64,000 bases of DNA from NCBI RefSeq assembly GCF_964204645.1, contig NC_134028.1, positions 14,003,263 through 14,067,262 of the forward strand, written 5' to 3'. Every line of letters starts with the position of its first letter. Position 1 is the first letter of the stretch. Of this stretch, positions 44,456 to 55,499 are shown one piece after another. This DNA comes from Tubulanus polymorphus (taxonomy: Eukaryota > Nemertea > Palaeonemertea > Tubulaniformes > Tubulanidae). Under the pieces are notes generated by a model that had not been told where the DNA came from, searched no databases, and saw only the letters and a list, made by a program, of their open reading frames with translations. Both the position numbers and the translations under genes were made by a program.

Positions 44456-44600
44456 AGTAATAGGGTAAGCGTTGTTTCATATCAGAGGTTGAAAGGTTGA
44501 GTGAGTGAAAAATAGAAAATATATTCGAGCGTGTGAGAATTTATTTTTTATGAGCTCGACCTTTCGACCTCTGGTATGAAAAAACACTTACCCTATTAAT
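44456..44600. repeat. Palindromic terminus of element D
   Basis: The inner AGTAATAGGGTAAG and outer CTTACCCTATTAAT bracket a palindrome with a CTCGAGC-like hairpin core. Compare 557-709 and 4469-4615. Confidence 0.85.
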
Positions 44601-44814
44601 ATTGTTTGCGCTAAGAATACATAAAACTATCAAATTATTTCTAAGGATTGTATTTTTTTCAGTTATACGGTTTCTCATCCAACCAACACATATTTCATCA
44701 TTTTGTATACAACTTGACTGATGTTAAGTGTACACATTGATTGATGATATTGCACGGCTCTTTTTTGTGAATGAACGTTGAGACGATTTCTATTGCGTTA
44801 TGACATGTTTGCTT
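44601..44814. other. Host sequence, nothing recognised
   Basis: This is a short spacer between element D and a LINE-like relic. Confidence 0.4.
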
Positions 44815-45070
44815 ACAATAGAACAACCGACTGTGAGAAAATAAAGACATCATTCAGGTCAACCAAGAATTCATCAGGAACGACATAATCTAAGTGATCT
44901 TTGGTGTATGCATTGATATCTCCGTATAGGAACACATTGTAATCCTTCATCAACAGTATCGATAATTTGGTAGTTTAGCTGATCAAGTAGTTCTATTCCA
45001 CCATACGAATTTGCTTGTTTCCGGTGGCAAATACACACCATAAAGAGGATATTTCATTGGAGTAGAATAG
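44815..45070 (-). pseudogene. LINE-type endonuclease relic
   Basis: The minus strand, with frame changes, reads a SLWCVFATG-type segment and then FLYGDINAYTKDHLDYVV. This resembles the metal-binding GDFNA(R/H)T motif of the apurinic-like endonuclease (EEP) domain of non-LTR retrotransposons. Only this piece is readable, and it contains stops. The LINE clade cannot be told. Confidence 0.5.
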
Positions 45071-45884
45071 ATCCTTGTCAAATTCAATCCACGAAATCAA
45101 GCTACAATTATTATTATTTGCATACTATAATACTAAAATATTTCCAACTGATATTCGTTAAGCAATTTTTGTCGATGTTTTTGATGAACCTGAAAACCTA
45201 AATTTTCAAAAGAGGAATTAATTAAGAATTCGTCAATGTCGTCCGTTTCGGTTTCCACAAATGTGATACTATCTTACTTTAAGTTCGGTAAATTCGTGGA
45301 TGTTTAACTTTGAGTGAAACCCCATTCATTAATACATACAACCGATACTTTTTTGTCATAATTTAACATTGCTCCCGTCTTAATTTGGTCCGAACCAGGT
45401 ACGGGCCAATTTAGACCGGTCTAACTGATTGTCGTGTGAACGCGGCTACTGATTAATTCCATAGATCTACCCCATTGAATGCACATTCGATACCGATTGT
45501 TAATGTTTAGTGATGCTATCAAAGATTTCCTCCGTATTCGTCAGGAATGCACGCGGTCAAATGGTCTGGGCATTACGTCTGGTGAAATTAATGATATCAT
45601 ACAGTCTGGCAGTGGAAATGTTATCTTTTACATGATGTTTAAGTCTATTACATTCAATAAAAATAGTGTATATATAAGTATTAAATTGATTACGATTGAT
45701 AGAACATCCGTGTTGACGCGATGTAGAGAGATAAGGAAAAAGTCCGAAAATGCAACTTTGAGATAGTAGTTTATTCAACGTTTAGACTATATCCTAATAG
45801 TCATCTTCAGGGTTAATGAGATACAACAAAAATAATGAGATATAAATCTTTATATCTCATAACAGTTTGGACTATAATTTCCTC
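45071..45884. other. Host sequence, no gene recognised
   Basis: A 95-codon plus-strand frame (45479-45766) has no recognisable features. A short near-direct repeat around ATATCTCATAACAG / GATATAAATC lies at about 45820-45870. Confidence 0.4.
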
Positions 45885-46172
45885 GTATGCATGCTGACTT
45901 CAACAGAAGTCTTTCGGATATAATTAAACGTTTCCCCTCCGCTAAAGAAACTTTGAATAAGTTCCATTCACGTCTATCATCTTTACCCTACATTAATGGA
46001 CTGCCTAAAATTCATAAAGATAATGTTCCACTGCGTCTCCAATTGTAATTCTCCTACACACCGGTTATCTAAATTTCTCGCGAAACAGTTATCTCTTGTG
46101 CTCGGTTCGTTCTCCCCTTCGCGCCTTCACCATGATCAACATTTACTTGAACGTATTAAGAATATTATCCCT
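45885..46172 (+). pseudogene. Penelope-like reverse transcriptase palm fragment
   Basis: It reads LSSLPYINGLPKIHKDNVPLR and, after a 1-bp frame change, ISPTHRLSKFLAKQLSLVLGSF. The GLPKIHK...PLRPIVS-type motif followed by (L)AKFLAK is characteristic of Penelope-like RTs. It lies upstream in RT order relative to the fragment at 7700-8336. The catalytic aspartates are not present. Confidence 0.65.
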
Positions 46173-46829
46173 GAATATTATTTTTTATCATTGCATATAA
46201 GCTTACGTTAATTTAAAATCAATTATTAATCTTAAACGAAGGAAAATCATGGTACTTATGTGCAAGAGAATGGATTAAATCGCGGTTAGAAGCTGAGCTT
46301 ACGACTTGATTATTCTGAAACTCACCCACAGATCCCCACTGCGGAGAAGCCAAATTATTATACCAGCCATCGTAACGTTCGATTATATACGCTGAAATTT
46401 CAAAAAGAAAGGTAAGTAAATGCAAGCGTTTATGACTTTTCAACAGTGGTGTCCTCATGGATTTTGAACTTACCGTGATTCAAACCAAAATATGTCGAAA
46501 GAAGCAGCTGAAACTGTAAAATAATGAACATTATCTTGAGTTACGAAACGTTCTAAACACGGAGATCCTTTGTAAAGGGCTTAAAACCTACAAAATATAT
46601 CTTCATAGTTACGCAGTCCAGCTGGGAAGTTCTCCAATGAGACTTCGCAAAACAATGAATGGATAGTAAAACGGAACCATTAATGAAATTCGCAGACAGA
46701 ACTGTGCTATACAACGGATTGTATTACATGCATGATCTAGATGCAGGCACTGCATGGAGGGAAATATCTATATAGTCGAAACCCATTAATCAAATCGAAT
46801 AAACATAGTTAGGAAACGGTAACGGAAAA
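46173..46829. other. Host sequence, no gene recognised
   Basis: No supported gene or repeat was seen. Confidence 0.4.
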
Positions 46830-47400
46830 CTAAATTGTGATGCGCAAAAGCGCCAAATCGACGGGAGAAGAACATTTCGGACCGTAAAAGTCAGTCATTC
46901 AGCGCGATTAAAGTCGTGTCACATGAAATTTTTCTCGTATCAGCAAAACTAAACTGTCCATGCGTAAAAGCGCTCAAATCGACGGGAAAGCCCGAAAACG
47001 TCGTTCAGTGCGAGAAAAGACGTTTTCGTATCAAATATTCTCCGTTTCGGAAAAAGTGAACATGTCGATGCGCGAAAGTCATTTGCACCAACATAAATTT
47101 GTTTATTAAATTTCATAGAAGTTCTCCTCATTTTAACTGCAGCTAAATATTCATCAAATATTCTGTTACCAATAAATTCAGTATATGTTCTCAAATTGAC
47201 GAGAAAAGCACTTTTCGACCCGAAAACGTCGTTCAGCGCGAGAAAAGACGATGTCGAATTATTCCGGCCCTCGCCGTAACAACAAAGAAACGACCTGACT
47301 CGCAAGAAACAACCAGACATTCTCCCGCCCGACAAAAAAACGTGACATACAATTTTACACACAATACACATAATTTCCAAATCAAACAACATATAATCAA
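46830..47400 (-). repeat. Probable BEL/Pao LTR region containing a polymerase B scrap
   Basis: It lies directly downstream of the BEL/Pao pol stop. It shows repeated words (CGTCGTTCAG(C/T)GCGAGAAAAGACG near 47002 and 47229; CAAATCGACGGGA near 46854 and 46976). LTR limits cannot be set because no second LTR is in the window. Confidence 0.4.
47085..47190 (-). pseudogene. pPolB: ~105-bp fragment of Polinton polymerase B
   Basis: The minus strand reads YTEFIGNRIFDEYLAAVKMR and continues RTSMKFNKQIYVGA. It matches the segment between motifs B and C of the polymerase (53068-53165 in E). It is flanked on both sides by the repeated GAGAAAAGACG-type sequence, not by other Polinton sequence. Confidence 0.8.
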
Positions 47401-47428
47401 TTAAATTAAGCAGTTGCTAAATAGTGAT

Positions 47429-49262
47429 TCATGCCTCCTCCGCCGCCGCAATATTTGTGATACGGACACGAGCAGCCGCAGCCGCTGCACGTGTCGATCT
47501 ACGCAAGCGTCGAGTAACATCATTTCTCACTTGACACGCCCTAGTATTCATCGGAACAGTATCAGTCGCCGCGAACACCTCCAACGGATATAAACGATTG
47601 ATCGAACGATTAGTAAATCCAGAAGATGTTTTTAATGACGCAGATCGGACCTTTCCATCGTTGCCGCGATGAAGCTCCGTAACTAAACCGAGACGCCACT
47701 CTAAACGAGGTACGTTGTCATGGATTTGAACAACGGCGCCGACTTTTATTTTTTCCTGATCTTTTCCACCGGACAGATGAAACTCGCGCAATCCTAATAA
47801 ATACTCGGTCTTCCACCGACGCCAAAGCGATTCGAACAATGTCGACAAATATTTCATACGGTGGGTTATCAAAGGTCGCGTGACAATGAACTCGGGGTCG
47901 TTAAGTTCCTTCTCTGTGATATGCGGTTGAGGTAAGCTATTCATTCTACGACCAAATAACAACATTCATGGTGTAAGAGGAGTGATATCAGATACCTCAG
48001 ACGTTTGATAAGTAAGAGGCCTGTCATTAATACAAGATTCAATTTCACATAATAATGTATACAACTCGTCACGCGGAACCGTGGTCCTTCCGAGAATTTT
48101 CTTTAGCATGGACTTAACCATGCCAACCAACCGTTCATAGAAACCTCCCTGCCACGGGGCCCTCGTAGTAATAAACTGCCATGAAACCCTGTGACTGGAT
48201 GCATAATGCGAGAATTCAACAGATTGTCGAACCTCATCGATAATCTTATTACTCGATATGAATGTTGTGGCATTGTCAGATATAACTTTCCTCGGTAAGG
48301 ACTTACGGGCCCAAAAACGACGAAACGCTAAAATGAACTCATTAGGGGTTAGATCCCATTACTATTTCCATATGCACGGCTCTAGAAACTGCACATGTAA
48401 AAAGACACACATGAATCTTAGAAACACCTGTATCCGACTTAACAAATAACGGTCCTAGATAATCTAGGCCAGTAAAGTAGAAACACGGTACTTCATTAAC
48501 TCGGCTGAACGGTAACGGTGGGGGTATTGGCAAAAAGAATGGCCTCCCCTGAACTCTTTTACACTTGACACAGTTTTCCAAAATGTTTTTAACTCTCTGG
48601 CGAATATTCGGTACCCAGTACTTAGAACGTACATCAGCGACAGTGGCACTTACTCCTTAATGAAAAATCATGAAGTGTGAACGCTTGATAACCAGATCAA
48701 CGAAGAAATGAAATTTGGGTAAGAGAACTAGGCGTTTCGCAGATTCGTTAATCGCAGCGTTATCTAACCGACCGTTTGAGCGAAGCAAGTCATCGTCGTC
48801 AATGTACAGGTGCAAGTTATTTATGATAGACGGCATCTTAACCAAATTGTCACCAGAAAATTTCCTTAATACAATCATCAGGATATTCACATCTCTGAAT
48901 ATGTGATATCCAAACGTTCTCTACATAGTTTAAATCATCCGCAGTGATTCTAGTCGTTGTCTTATTTGACGACCGACAGTTATGCATGAAACGTAATGTC
49001 AAAACAGTGATACGCAGTAATGTAGTCAACGACGAAAAACTAGTAATGTCAATGACTTTACCAACACCATAATTCCTTATGATGGAATTGTGTGATTCTT
49101 CCTCATTGTCTTCGTCCGCAACAGTTAACACAGCAGAGGAAATTTGTTCAGATTTGTCCACCCGACCTCCTAACCAAATTTTGTTCGACAAGAAAGTATT
49201 CAAAGAAATCCACGGGTCAAAACGTCTGCACGATTAATTTCACTCGGACAAAATTTCCAATT
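47429..49262 (-). pseudogene. BEL/Pao retrotransposon pol fragment (integrase region)
   Basis: On the minus strand, in order: a CPSEINRADVLTRG segment and an RT/RNase H-downstream linker (49203-48850); the integrase zinc-binding region (LRSNGRLDNA ... VIKRSHF); the integrase core with GLDYLGP, SDNATTF and GGFYERLVG (the three acidic positions present); and the DUF5641-type C-terminal domain (VGAVVQIHDNVPRLEWRLGLVTELHRGNDG) ending at 47429. Frameshifts occur near 48870 and 48352, and a stop near 48655. The 5' part is removed by element E, whose target is within this gene. Confidence 0.88.
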
Positions 49263-49268
49263 AGCAAT

Positions 49269-50102
49269 AGTAATAGGGGTAATGGGCTTTCAGGCCAATG
49301 GTCGAACGGTCGAGCTCATTAAAAAACAAAACATTAAAAGTAATTTAAAACTATAATATATTTTCATAACCGTGTGTATTTTATATTAAAAACTAAATAT
49401 TTATTCTAAGATATCAATAATTTAAAAAGCATATTGTATTAAATCAATTGGTCGCTCCACTTCGCTACCGCTCCGCTCCGCGACCAATTGATTTATTTAC
49501 AATACACAAATTCATATAATCAAATATATTCAAATAATAATTATTATTCTATTGTTCAACTGAAATACACACGGTTATGAAAATATATTATAGTTTTAAA
49601 TTACTTTTAATATTTGTTATTAATGAACTCGACCATTCAACCTTTAACCTGAAAGCCCATTACCCCTATTACTCTTAAAATAATCATATATATGAATAAC
49701 ATTTAAATCATTGAACTTCTAAAATCAATTTTAATAAAAAATTTAGTATTAAAATGGAAGCAAATAAGTACTACTGTCCAACATGTAAAATCAATATAGA
49801 TAAATCCCAAAAAGCAAGACACAATAAAACTAAAACACATTCAGAGAATAAATTGAAACTAGAATATAAAGATGATATATTAGAAACTAAATTAGATGAA
49901 TTAAAGAATGAAAAAGAAACATACAAATGTGATACATGTAATCAATCATTCAGTGATAAAAGATATTATAAAGAACATTTAAAATCTAAAAGTCATATTA
50001 GAAATAAGAATAATGAGATTTTAGGTGAAGATTATTTTGATAAAGATAATGATAAGAAACAGAAGACTATTAAAAGCATAAAAAATAAATTAAACAATAA
50101 AA
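49269..50102 (+). repeat. Left TIR of element E (inner limit inferred from C)
   Basis: The outer palindrome is 49269-49673, with the same GC-rich central hairpin as in C. About 125 bp before the polymerase start present in C are missing here. The inner limit is set at ACAATAAAAG by analogy, because the partner repeat is outside the window. Confidence 0.7.
49729..49756 (+). promoter_or_regulatory. Start motif of the polymerase gene
   Basis: It reads TTTTAATAAAAA, then ATTTAG, then TATTAAAATGG. It is conserved with the motif before the element B gene and the small ORF of E, where the coding sequences are unrelated. Confidence 0.6.
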
Positions 50103-53100
50103 GACCATACATGGAAGATGTAAGAAATTATATTAATTCATTAGATAATAAAAAAGATATAGAGATAACCGAAGCATTTAAAAGTGATATTGGCCCAGCA
50201 GCTATCGAGTTTAAATTTCATAAAGGAAAAACATTAGAAGAAAATAAAAAACATTTAGAAAATATGAAAGAAATAATAAAAATAATTACTGATGTTGAAT
50301 ATCCTAAAATAAGTATATCTTCTAAAGTTAAATTCATAAAATCTGAAGATAAACCAATATATAATATAAATTCTCATTCACAACATATCATATCTAAACA
50401 ACATATAGATGATAAATTAGATAAATGTTATAATGAAGTAAAAACTAAAATAGAAGAGAAATATTTTGAAGGATCTGGTTTAATATTTGATGAGATAATA
50501 TTTATGACTTTACATGTTTATAACACAAAATATAATAAGTTAACTAAATCAAAACCAATTGATGAAAATAATGTATCATATTATAAAGATGATAGTATAA
50601 ATGGAACAAGTTATATTAAACTACCATTTAAAACTAATGCTGTAATAAATGTACAAAATGAAGATAATAAATGTTTTCTATGGGCTATAATAAGTTGTTT
50701 ATACCCAGTTGAAGATTATAAAAAACATACTTATAGATTAACAAATTATAAACTATTTGAAAATAATTATAAGATAGATAAGTATCCTGTTATAATTAAA
50801 GACATCCCAAAAATAGAAAGAGATAATAATCTAAAAATAAATGTATTTGATTTAATTAAATTACCAAATACAAAAGGTAACAATATAAAACATTATACAT
50901 TAGAACCTTTATACCTATCAAAAGATTATGATTCAAAGGATGTTATAGATATATTATATTATGAGAATCATTATATGTGGATTAAACAAATCGATTTATT
51001 TTTTAAATCAGAAAATGATCACCATAAAATATATCTTTGTAGAAAATGTTTACATAGATTCAGTAATGAAAGTACATTATTAAATCATAAACAATTATGT
51101 GAAAATCATGATTATTGTAAATTAGTTTTACCAAATGAAAAGGATAAAATATTAGAATTCAAAAAATATGATTACAAAAATAAAGTACCATTTGTTATAT
51201 ATGGAGATTTTGAATCATTAAATAAAGAATTAACTGATCAAGATAGAAAAGAAATATATTATAAAAGAAAGAAATTAAATTCTAATGAAAATGATTTTTC
51301 AGATGAACCACCAAAAACAAATACTATTAAAAAGATTCATCAATCAGCTGCAGCTTTCGGGTTATATATAAAATCTGATTATCCAGAACTAATTGAAAGT
51401 GAATATTATAATTATAGAAATGAAAATGTTATCAATCATTTTTGTGACTTATTGATTGAATGTGAAATAAGATTTAGTAAATTATTGAATACAAATATAG
51501 AAATTATAATGACAGAAGAAGATAAAGAAGAATTTGCGTTTGCAGGTAAATGTTATTATTGTGAAAAGATATTTAATTATAAAGATCAAAAAGTAAGAGA
51601 TCATGACCATTTGAATGGTAAATTTAGAGGTTCAGCGCATGAGGCTTGCAATTTACAAGCCAAAAAAGTAAATTGTGTCCCCATTATATTTCACAATTTA
51701 TCGGGGTATGACGCGCATTTATTTATCAAACAGTTATGTCATAAAATAGAAGAAATCAATAATGAAATAGAAATATTAAATTCAAATAATCAAAAGATAA
51801 AATACCAACTTATAAATTTAGAATGTTAGCTAAAACATCTGAGAATTATATATCTTTCCAATTTGGGTGTCTAAGATTTATAGATTCATATAGATTTTTA
51901 AATAGTTCATTAGATAACTTAGATCAAAATCATTAGTTGATGATGAATTAAAAATATTAAAGCAACACTACCCAAATAATGATGATTTTAAATTAATGAG
52001 ATATAAAGGCGCAATTCCATATTCATTTTATAAATCACATAATTATTTTAAAATAACTGAATTATTGAAAGAACAATTCTATGATGAATTAAAAAATGAA
52101 TATGTTAAAGATGAAGTCTATAATAGAACATTGAATATTTGGAATCATTTCAAAATAGAAAATCATGGGCAATTAATAGATTTATATTTAAAATCAGATG
52201 TATTATTATTAACCGATATATTCGAAAGGTTTAGAGATGTAAACCTAAAATATTTCAATATTGATCCATGTCATTGTTATTCAAGTCCAGGATTAACATG
52301 GGATTGTGGATTAAAATTTACAAATATAAAAATGGATTTGTTAACAAATATAGATCAATTACTATTATTTGAAAAATCTATAAGAGGAGGAGTTTCAGGT
52401 GTACTAGGTGATAGATATTTCAATGTAAATGATAACCCTGGATATAAGTTATTATATATAGATGCAAATAATTTGTATGGTTGGGCAATGATGGAACCAC
52501 AACCTTATGGAGTATTTGAAATAAGTGAAGTTTTACAGAATGAAAATAATGATAAATTTGATTTGAAGAAAAGAATTCTAGATATTGCAGATGATTCAGA
52601 TACTGGCTACTTCTTTGTTGTAGACTTAGAATATCCTGAATATATTAAATTTAAATCTAGAAATCTAGCTTACTGTCCCGAACATTTAACTGTAGATGAT
52701 AGTTATTTAAGTGAATACCAGTAGAAAATAAAACCGAAAGATCATGTTTTTACAGAAAAATTAATACTTACTCAAAATAATAAATACAATTGTATTGTTC
52801 ATTATAGAATGTTAAAATTTTATCTAAAACAAGGAATGAAATTAAAGAAAGTACATAGATATATTGAATTTAATCAATCGAAGTGGTTAGAAAAATATAT
52901 AGATTTCAATACTCAACAGAGAACAATATCAAAAACAGATTTCGAAAAAGATTTTTTTAAACTAATGAACAATGCATTCTATGGTAAGACTTGTGAAAAT
53001 ATTAGAAATAGAAATGATATTGAGTTAGTCAGTAATGGTAAAAGAATTAGACATTTACAAACATATCCTAAGTTCGTTGGTAACAGAATATTTGATGAAA

Positions 53101-53795
53101 ATTTAGCTGCAGTTAAGATGAGAAGAACATCAATGAAATTTAATAAACCAATCTATGTTGGCGCTTCAGTTTTAGAATTATCAAAATTACTAATGTATGA
53201 ATTCTATTATAATGTATTAGAACCACTTTTTGGAGAAAAACATATAGAAATATTATATTTTGATACCGATTCTTACATATTAAAGATAAAAACTGATAAC
53301 ATAACTGATGATTTAAAAACATTAAAACATCATTTTGATTTAAGTAATTATCCTAAAGATCATGAATTGTTTAGCAATGATAATAAAAAAGTTCCAGGGA
53401 AGTTTAAGGATGAATTAGGTGGTGAAGAAATGATAGAGTTCATAGGTATTAGATCTAAAATGTATTCATATAAAACTAAAGAACATGAAGCTAAAAAGTT
53501 AAAAGGAATAACCAAAAGTGTAGTAGAAAAGAATATTCATTTCAAAGATTACATCAATTGTATATTCAATGAAGAAGTTAGAAAACATTAGATGAGATGT
53601 TTAAGATCTGAAGATCATGAAATGTTTATTGAAGAAATTGAAAAGATAAGTTTAAACCCATTTGATGATAAAAGATATATTTTAGATGATGGAATTCATA
53701 CAGCTGCTTATGGTTGTAATTTAGATGAATACTTAAAATTTAAAAGAGAAGAAACAAAAGAGAACGAGATAATGAAAAGAATTCTAACGTGTTAA
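49754..53795 (+). pseudogene. pPolB: Protein-primed DNA polymerase B, broken
   Basis: The N-terminal 691 codons (to 51829) are open. They hold zinc fingers (Cys8, Cys11, His23, His29; second at about 57-80), CFLWAII with Cys307 and a later HYMWIK (OTU-like resemblance), a C2HC finger, exonuclease Asp485/Glu487 (YGDFESLN), an HNH-like finger starting Cys600 and HNLSGYDAH near 653. Then come motif A (52458-52490), motif B (52960-52992), motif C (53255-53281), KMYSYKT and the C-terminal FDDKRYILDDGIHTAAYG. Breaks relative to C: a 1-bp deletion near 51795, a 2-bp insertion near 51922, and TAG stops at about 52722 and 53589. Both TAGs stand at lysine positions. It would replicate the element from its ends by protein priming. 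Confidence 0.93.
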
Positions 53796-53802
53796 TCAAA
53801 TT

Positions 53803-53827
53803 TTAATAAAAATATGTTATTAAAATG
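53803..53827 (+). promoter_or_regulatory. Start motif of the small ORF in E
   Basis: It has the TTTTAATAAAAA ... TTATTAAAATGG pattern. It falls just after the polymerase stop, suggesting separate initiation of the next gene. Confidence 0.5.
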
Positions 53828-54188
53828 GAGAGTAAACAAGCACACAGTGAGAACAACAAATTATTTCTAGATAGAATTAGATATACTACAAATGTAAAAT
53901 CTGTAGATTATAAATTCAAAAAGTTAACAGAATTAACAATCCATAAGAAATATCTAATTACAAATATTGATACAGTTACTAATAACTATGGAGATAAATT
54001 AGTTATACACTTAGAATATGAAGGATTAAAAGGAAATACATATAAATTCAGAACATTTACCTGATAGATTTCATAGATTATCAAGTGAAGATTTAGAAGA
54101 ATTATGTTCTGGAGATTTCTATTTCGTACACAAAGGTAAGAATGAAAAGGGACACCATGAAATAGATTTCGAATCAGAAAATATGTAA
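53825..54188 (+). pseudogene. Unrecognised small ORF, frameshifted
   Basis: It is homologous to the intact 117-aa protein at 30941-31294. A 2-bp loss after YKFRT (near 54058) ends the frame at 54064; the remaining codons are intact to 54188, with a few extra residues at the end. It sits between polymerase and penton. Confidence 0.75.
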
Positions 54189-54193
54189 AATAA

Positions 54194-54875
54194 ATGGTGG
54201 AATTAAAAGAATTCAAGAATTGTGTTGATTTAAAATTAGTTAATATAAGTTTATGTTATTCTTTTTACAATGTATCGGATAAAACTTTTGAACATAGAGG
54301 GTTTATGATTTATATGAGAAATAAAGAAAAATGGTTTCATATATTTTTAAAACCCGGATTATATAATTTAGAATCATTAGCGCAGGAAATTAAAAGAAGA
54401 GCACGGTTGAAAATCGGGGGCACTTCTGTATTTGAAATTAAATTTAATAAAATTGATAGTACTAATAAAATAAGAATAAAGATATCTAATGAACAACATA
54501 AATTTATGGTAAACAAACCACTGGCTAAAATGTTAGGAATTAAACCGCTTACAGTTACTGGAAACGCCGAAGGCAGCTCAAATATAATACCTTTTACACA
54601 CTTTTATATTTATTGCAATTTAATCGATCCTACAAAAACATTCGAAGCAACTAAAGAAACAATTTGTAGTTCTAGTATACTAAATATTTTACCGCTAAAA
54701 AATGTTAAAACAATTTGGAACTCAAATAAATTATAATTTAACAGAATGTGATTTTAAACCTTGCATTCCTAAATTTAATAATTTTAAATTAGAAATAAGA
54801 AATCATAATGGATATTTAATTGATTTGAATAACTTTCCTGTGATATATGAATTAGTTATAAGATGTAGAGAGTAA
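54194..54875 (+). pseudogene. Penton-like minor capsid protein, deleted and frameshifted
   Basis: It starts MVELKE, then jumps to FKNCVDLKLVNISLC. The N-terminal strand found in C (VDSRRLTNYKSHN ...) is missing through an in-frame deletion between short AGAATT repeats. A 1-bp insertion near 54706 ends the frame at 54736. The C-terminal codons (NHNGYLIDLNNFPVIYELVIRC) are intact to 54875. The central FTHFYIYCNLIDPTKTFEAT strand is conserved. Confidence 0.85.
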
Positions 54876-54892
54876 TTTTTTTCACTATATAA

Positions 54893-55243
54893 ATGAATAT
54901 AACTGTTGGACCGAGTATATGTTTTGGATTTGATTTTAAACTTGAGAAAGAAATGAAATTTAACGTTAATGATGTAATTACACATATCAAAAATATTACA
55001 TTTTCTAATGAAACAACATTTGAGTATGAAACAACAATAGATAAAGAAACTTTAAATGTAGAAAAGATTACTAATTTAATTAGAGAATCTTTAAGTTTTT
55101 ATGAATTAGATGAAGATTTTATCATCGATGATATTAAAAAAATAATAATTGAAATATATACAAATGAAACTAGTAATGAAATAAATGTTGAATTAATCAT
55201 AAATAAGATAACTAAATATTTTGATGATAGTAATTTTTTTTGA
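54893..55243 (+). CDS. Unrecognised 116-aa protein (MNITVGPS type)
   Basis: The N-terminal MNITVGPSICFGFDFK is as in C; the middle has a longer acidic insert (EYETTIDKETLN). One extra T in a run changes only the last two residues and the stop. No membrane segment or known domain was seen. It is followed after 7 nt by the next gene. Confidence 0.75.
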   Translation: MNITVGPSICFGFDFKLEKEMKFNVNDVITHIKNITFSNETTFEYETTIDKETLNVEKITNLIRESLSFYELDEDFIIDDIKKIIIEIYTNETSNEINVELIINKITKYFDDSNFF

Positions 55244-55250
55244 TAAATAA

Positions 55251-55472
55251 ATGAGTGATAATAAGTGGATAATAACTGGATTATATAATGGCGCATTACT
55301 ATCAGTTGGAACTGTTGGTTATTCAATGGTATTAAAAAAATTATTTAAAATGGGAAGTGTTAATGTTGATAGATTTGATATAAATGATATTTTAAAATTA
55401 ACGTTAGCAGTTACTTTATCTAATTTAACTATTGATTATTTAGAAAAACAAAAATATATTCCTCCCATATAA
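55251..55472 (+). CDS. Small 73-aa membrane protein
   Basis: It differs from 29594-29815 by two residues. Two hydrophobic segments flank a KLFKMGSVNVDRFDIN loop. The start lies in ATAAATAAATGAG. It is one of the compact Polinton membrane genes; role unknown. Confidence 0.8.
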   Translation: MSDNKWIITGLYNGALLSVGTVGYSMVLKKLFKMGSVNVDRFDINDILKLTLAVTLSNLTIDYLEKQKYIPPI

Positions 55473-55499
55473 ATACATAATTTTTTTGTTAAATAAATG
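55473..55499 (+). promoter_or_regulatory. TTTTTTTGTTAAATAAATG start context
   Basis: A T-run followed by TTAAATAAATG precedes this gene. Close variants precede the starts at 55939, 56390 and 59287 (TTTTTTTATTAAATAAATG, TTTTTTTGTTAAATCAATG). The recurrence in otherwise unrelated short gaps points to a common initiation signal. Confidence 0.5.

Larger units (their letters stand above)
43175..44600 (-). mobile_element. Element D: truncated right end of a Polinton
   Basis: The right end carries the subfamily-A type palindromic terminus (44456-44600), reading CCCTATTAAT where the others have CCCTATTACT. Reading inwards on the minus strand come the small ORF, the penton and the first codons of the MNITVGPS-type gene, cut off at about 43175. 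The polymerase gene that sits between TIR and small ORF in C and E is absent. No left end or target duplication was found. Confidence 0.85.

Noticed and set aside
47429-49203. Host gene with a DUF5641-type domain
   Set aside because: The domain follows BEL/Pao integrase zinc-binding and core motifs in the standard order, with stops and frameshifts, so it is a retrotransposon remnant.
52722-53592. UAG readthrough or recoding in the polymerase of E, since both stops are at lysine positions
   Set aside because: The same gene also has two indel frameshifts, C has lysine codons there, and other genes use TAG as a normal or inactivating stop. Simple decay explains it.
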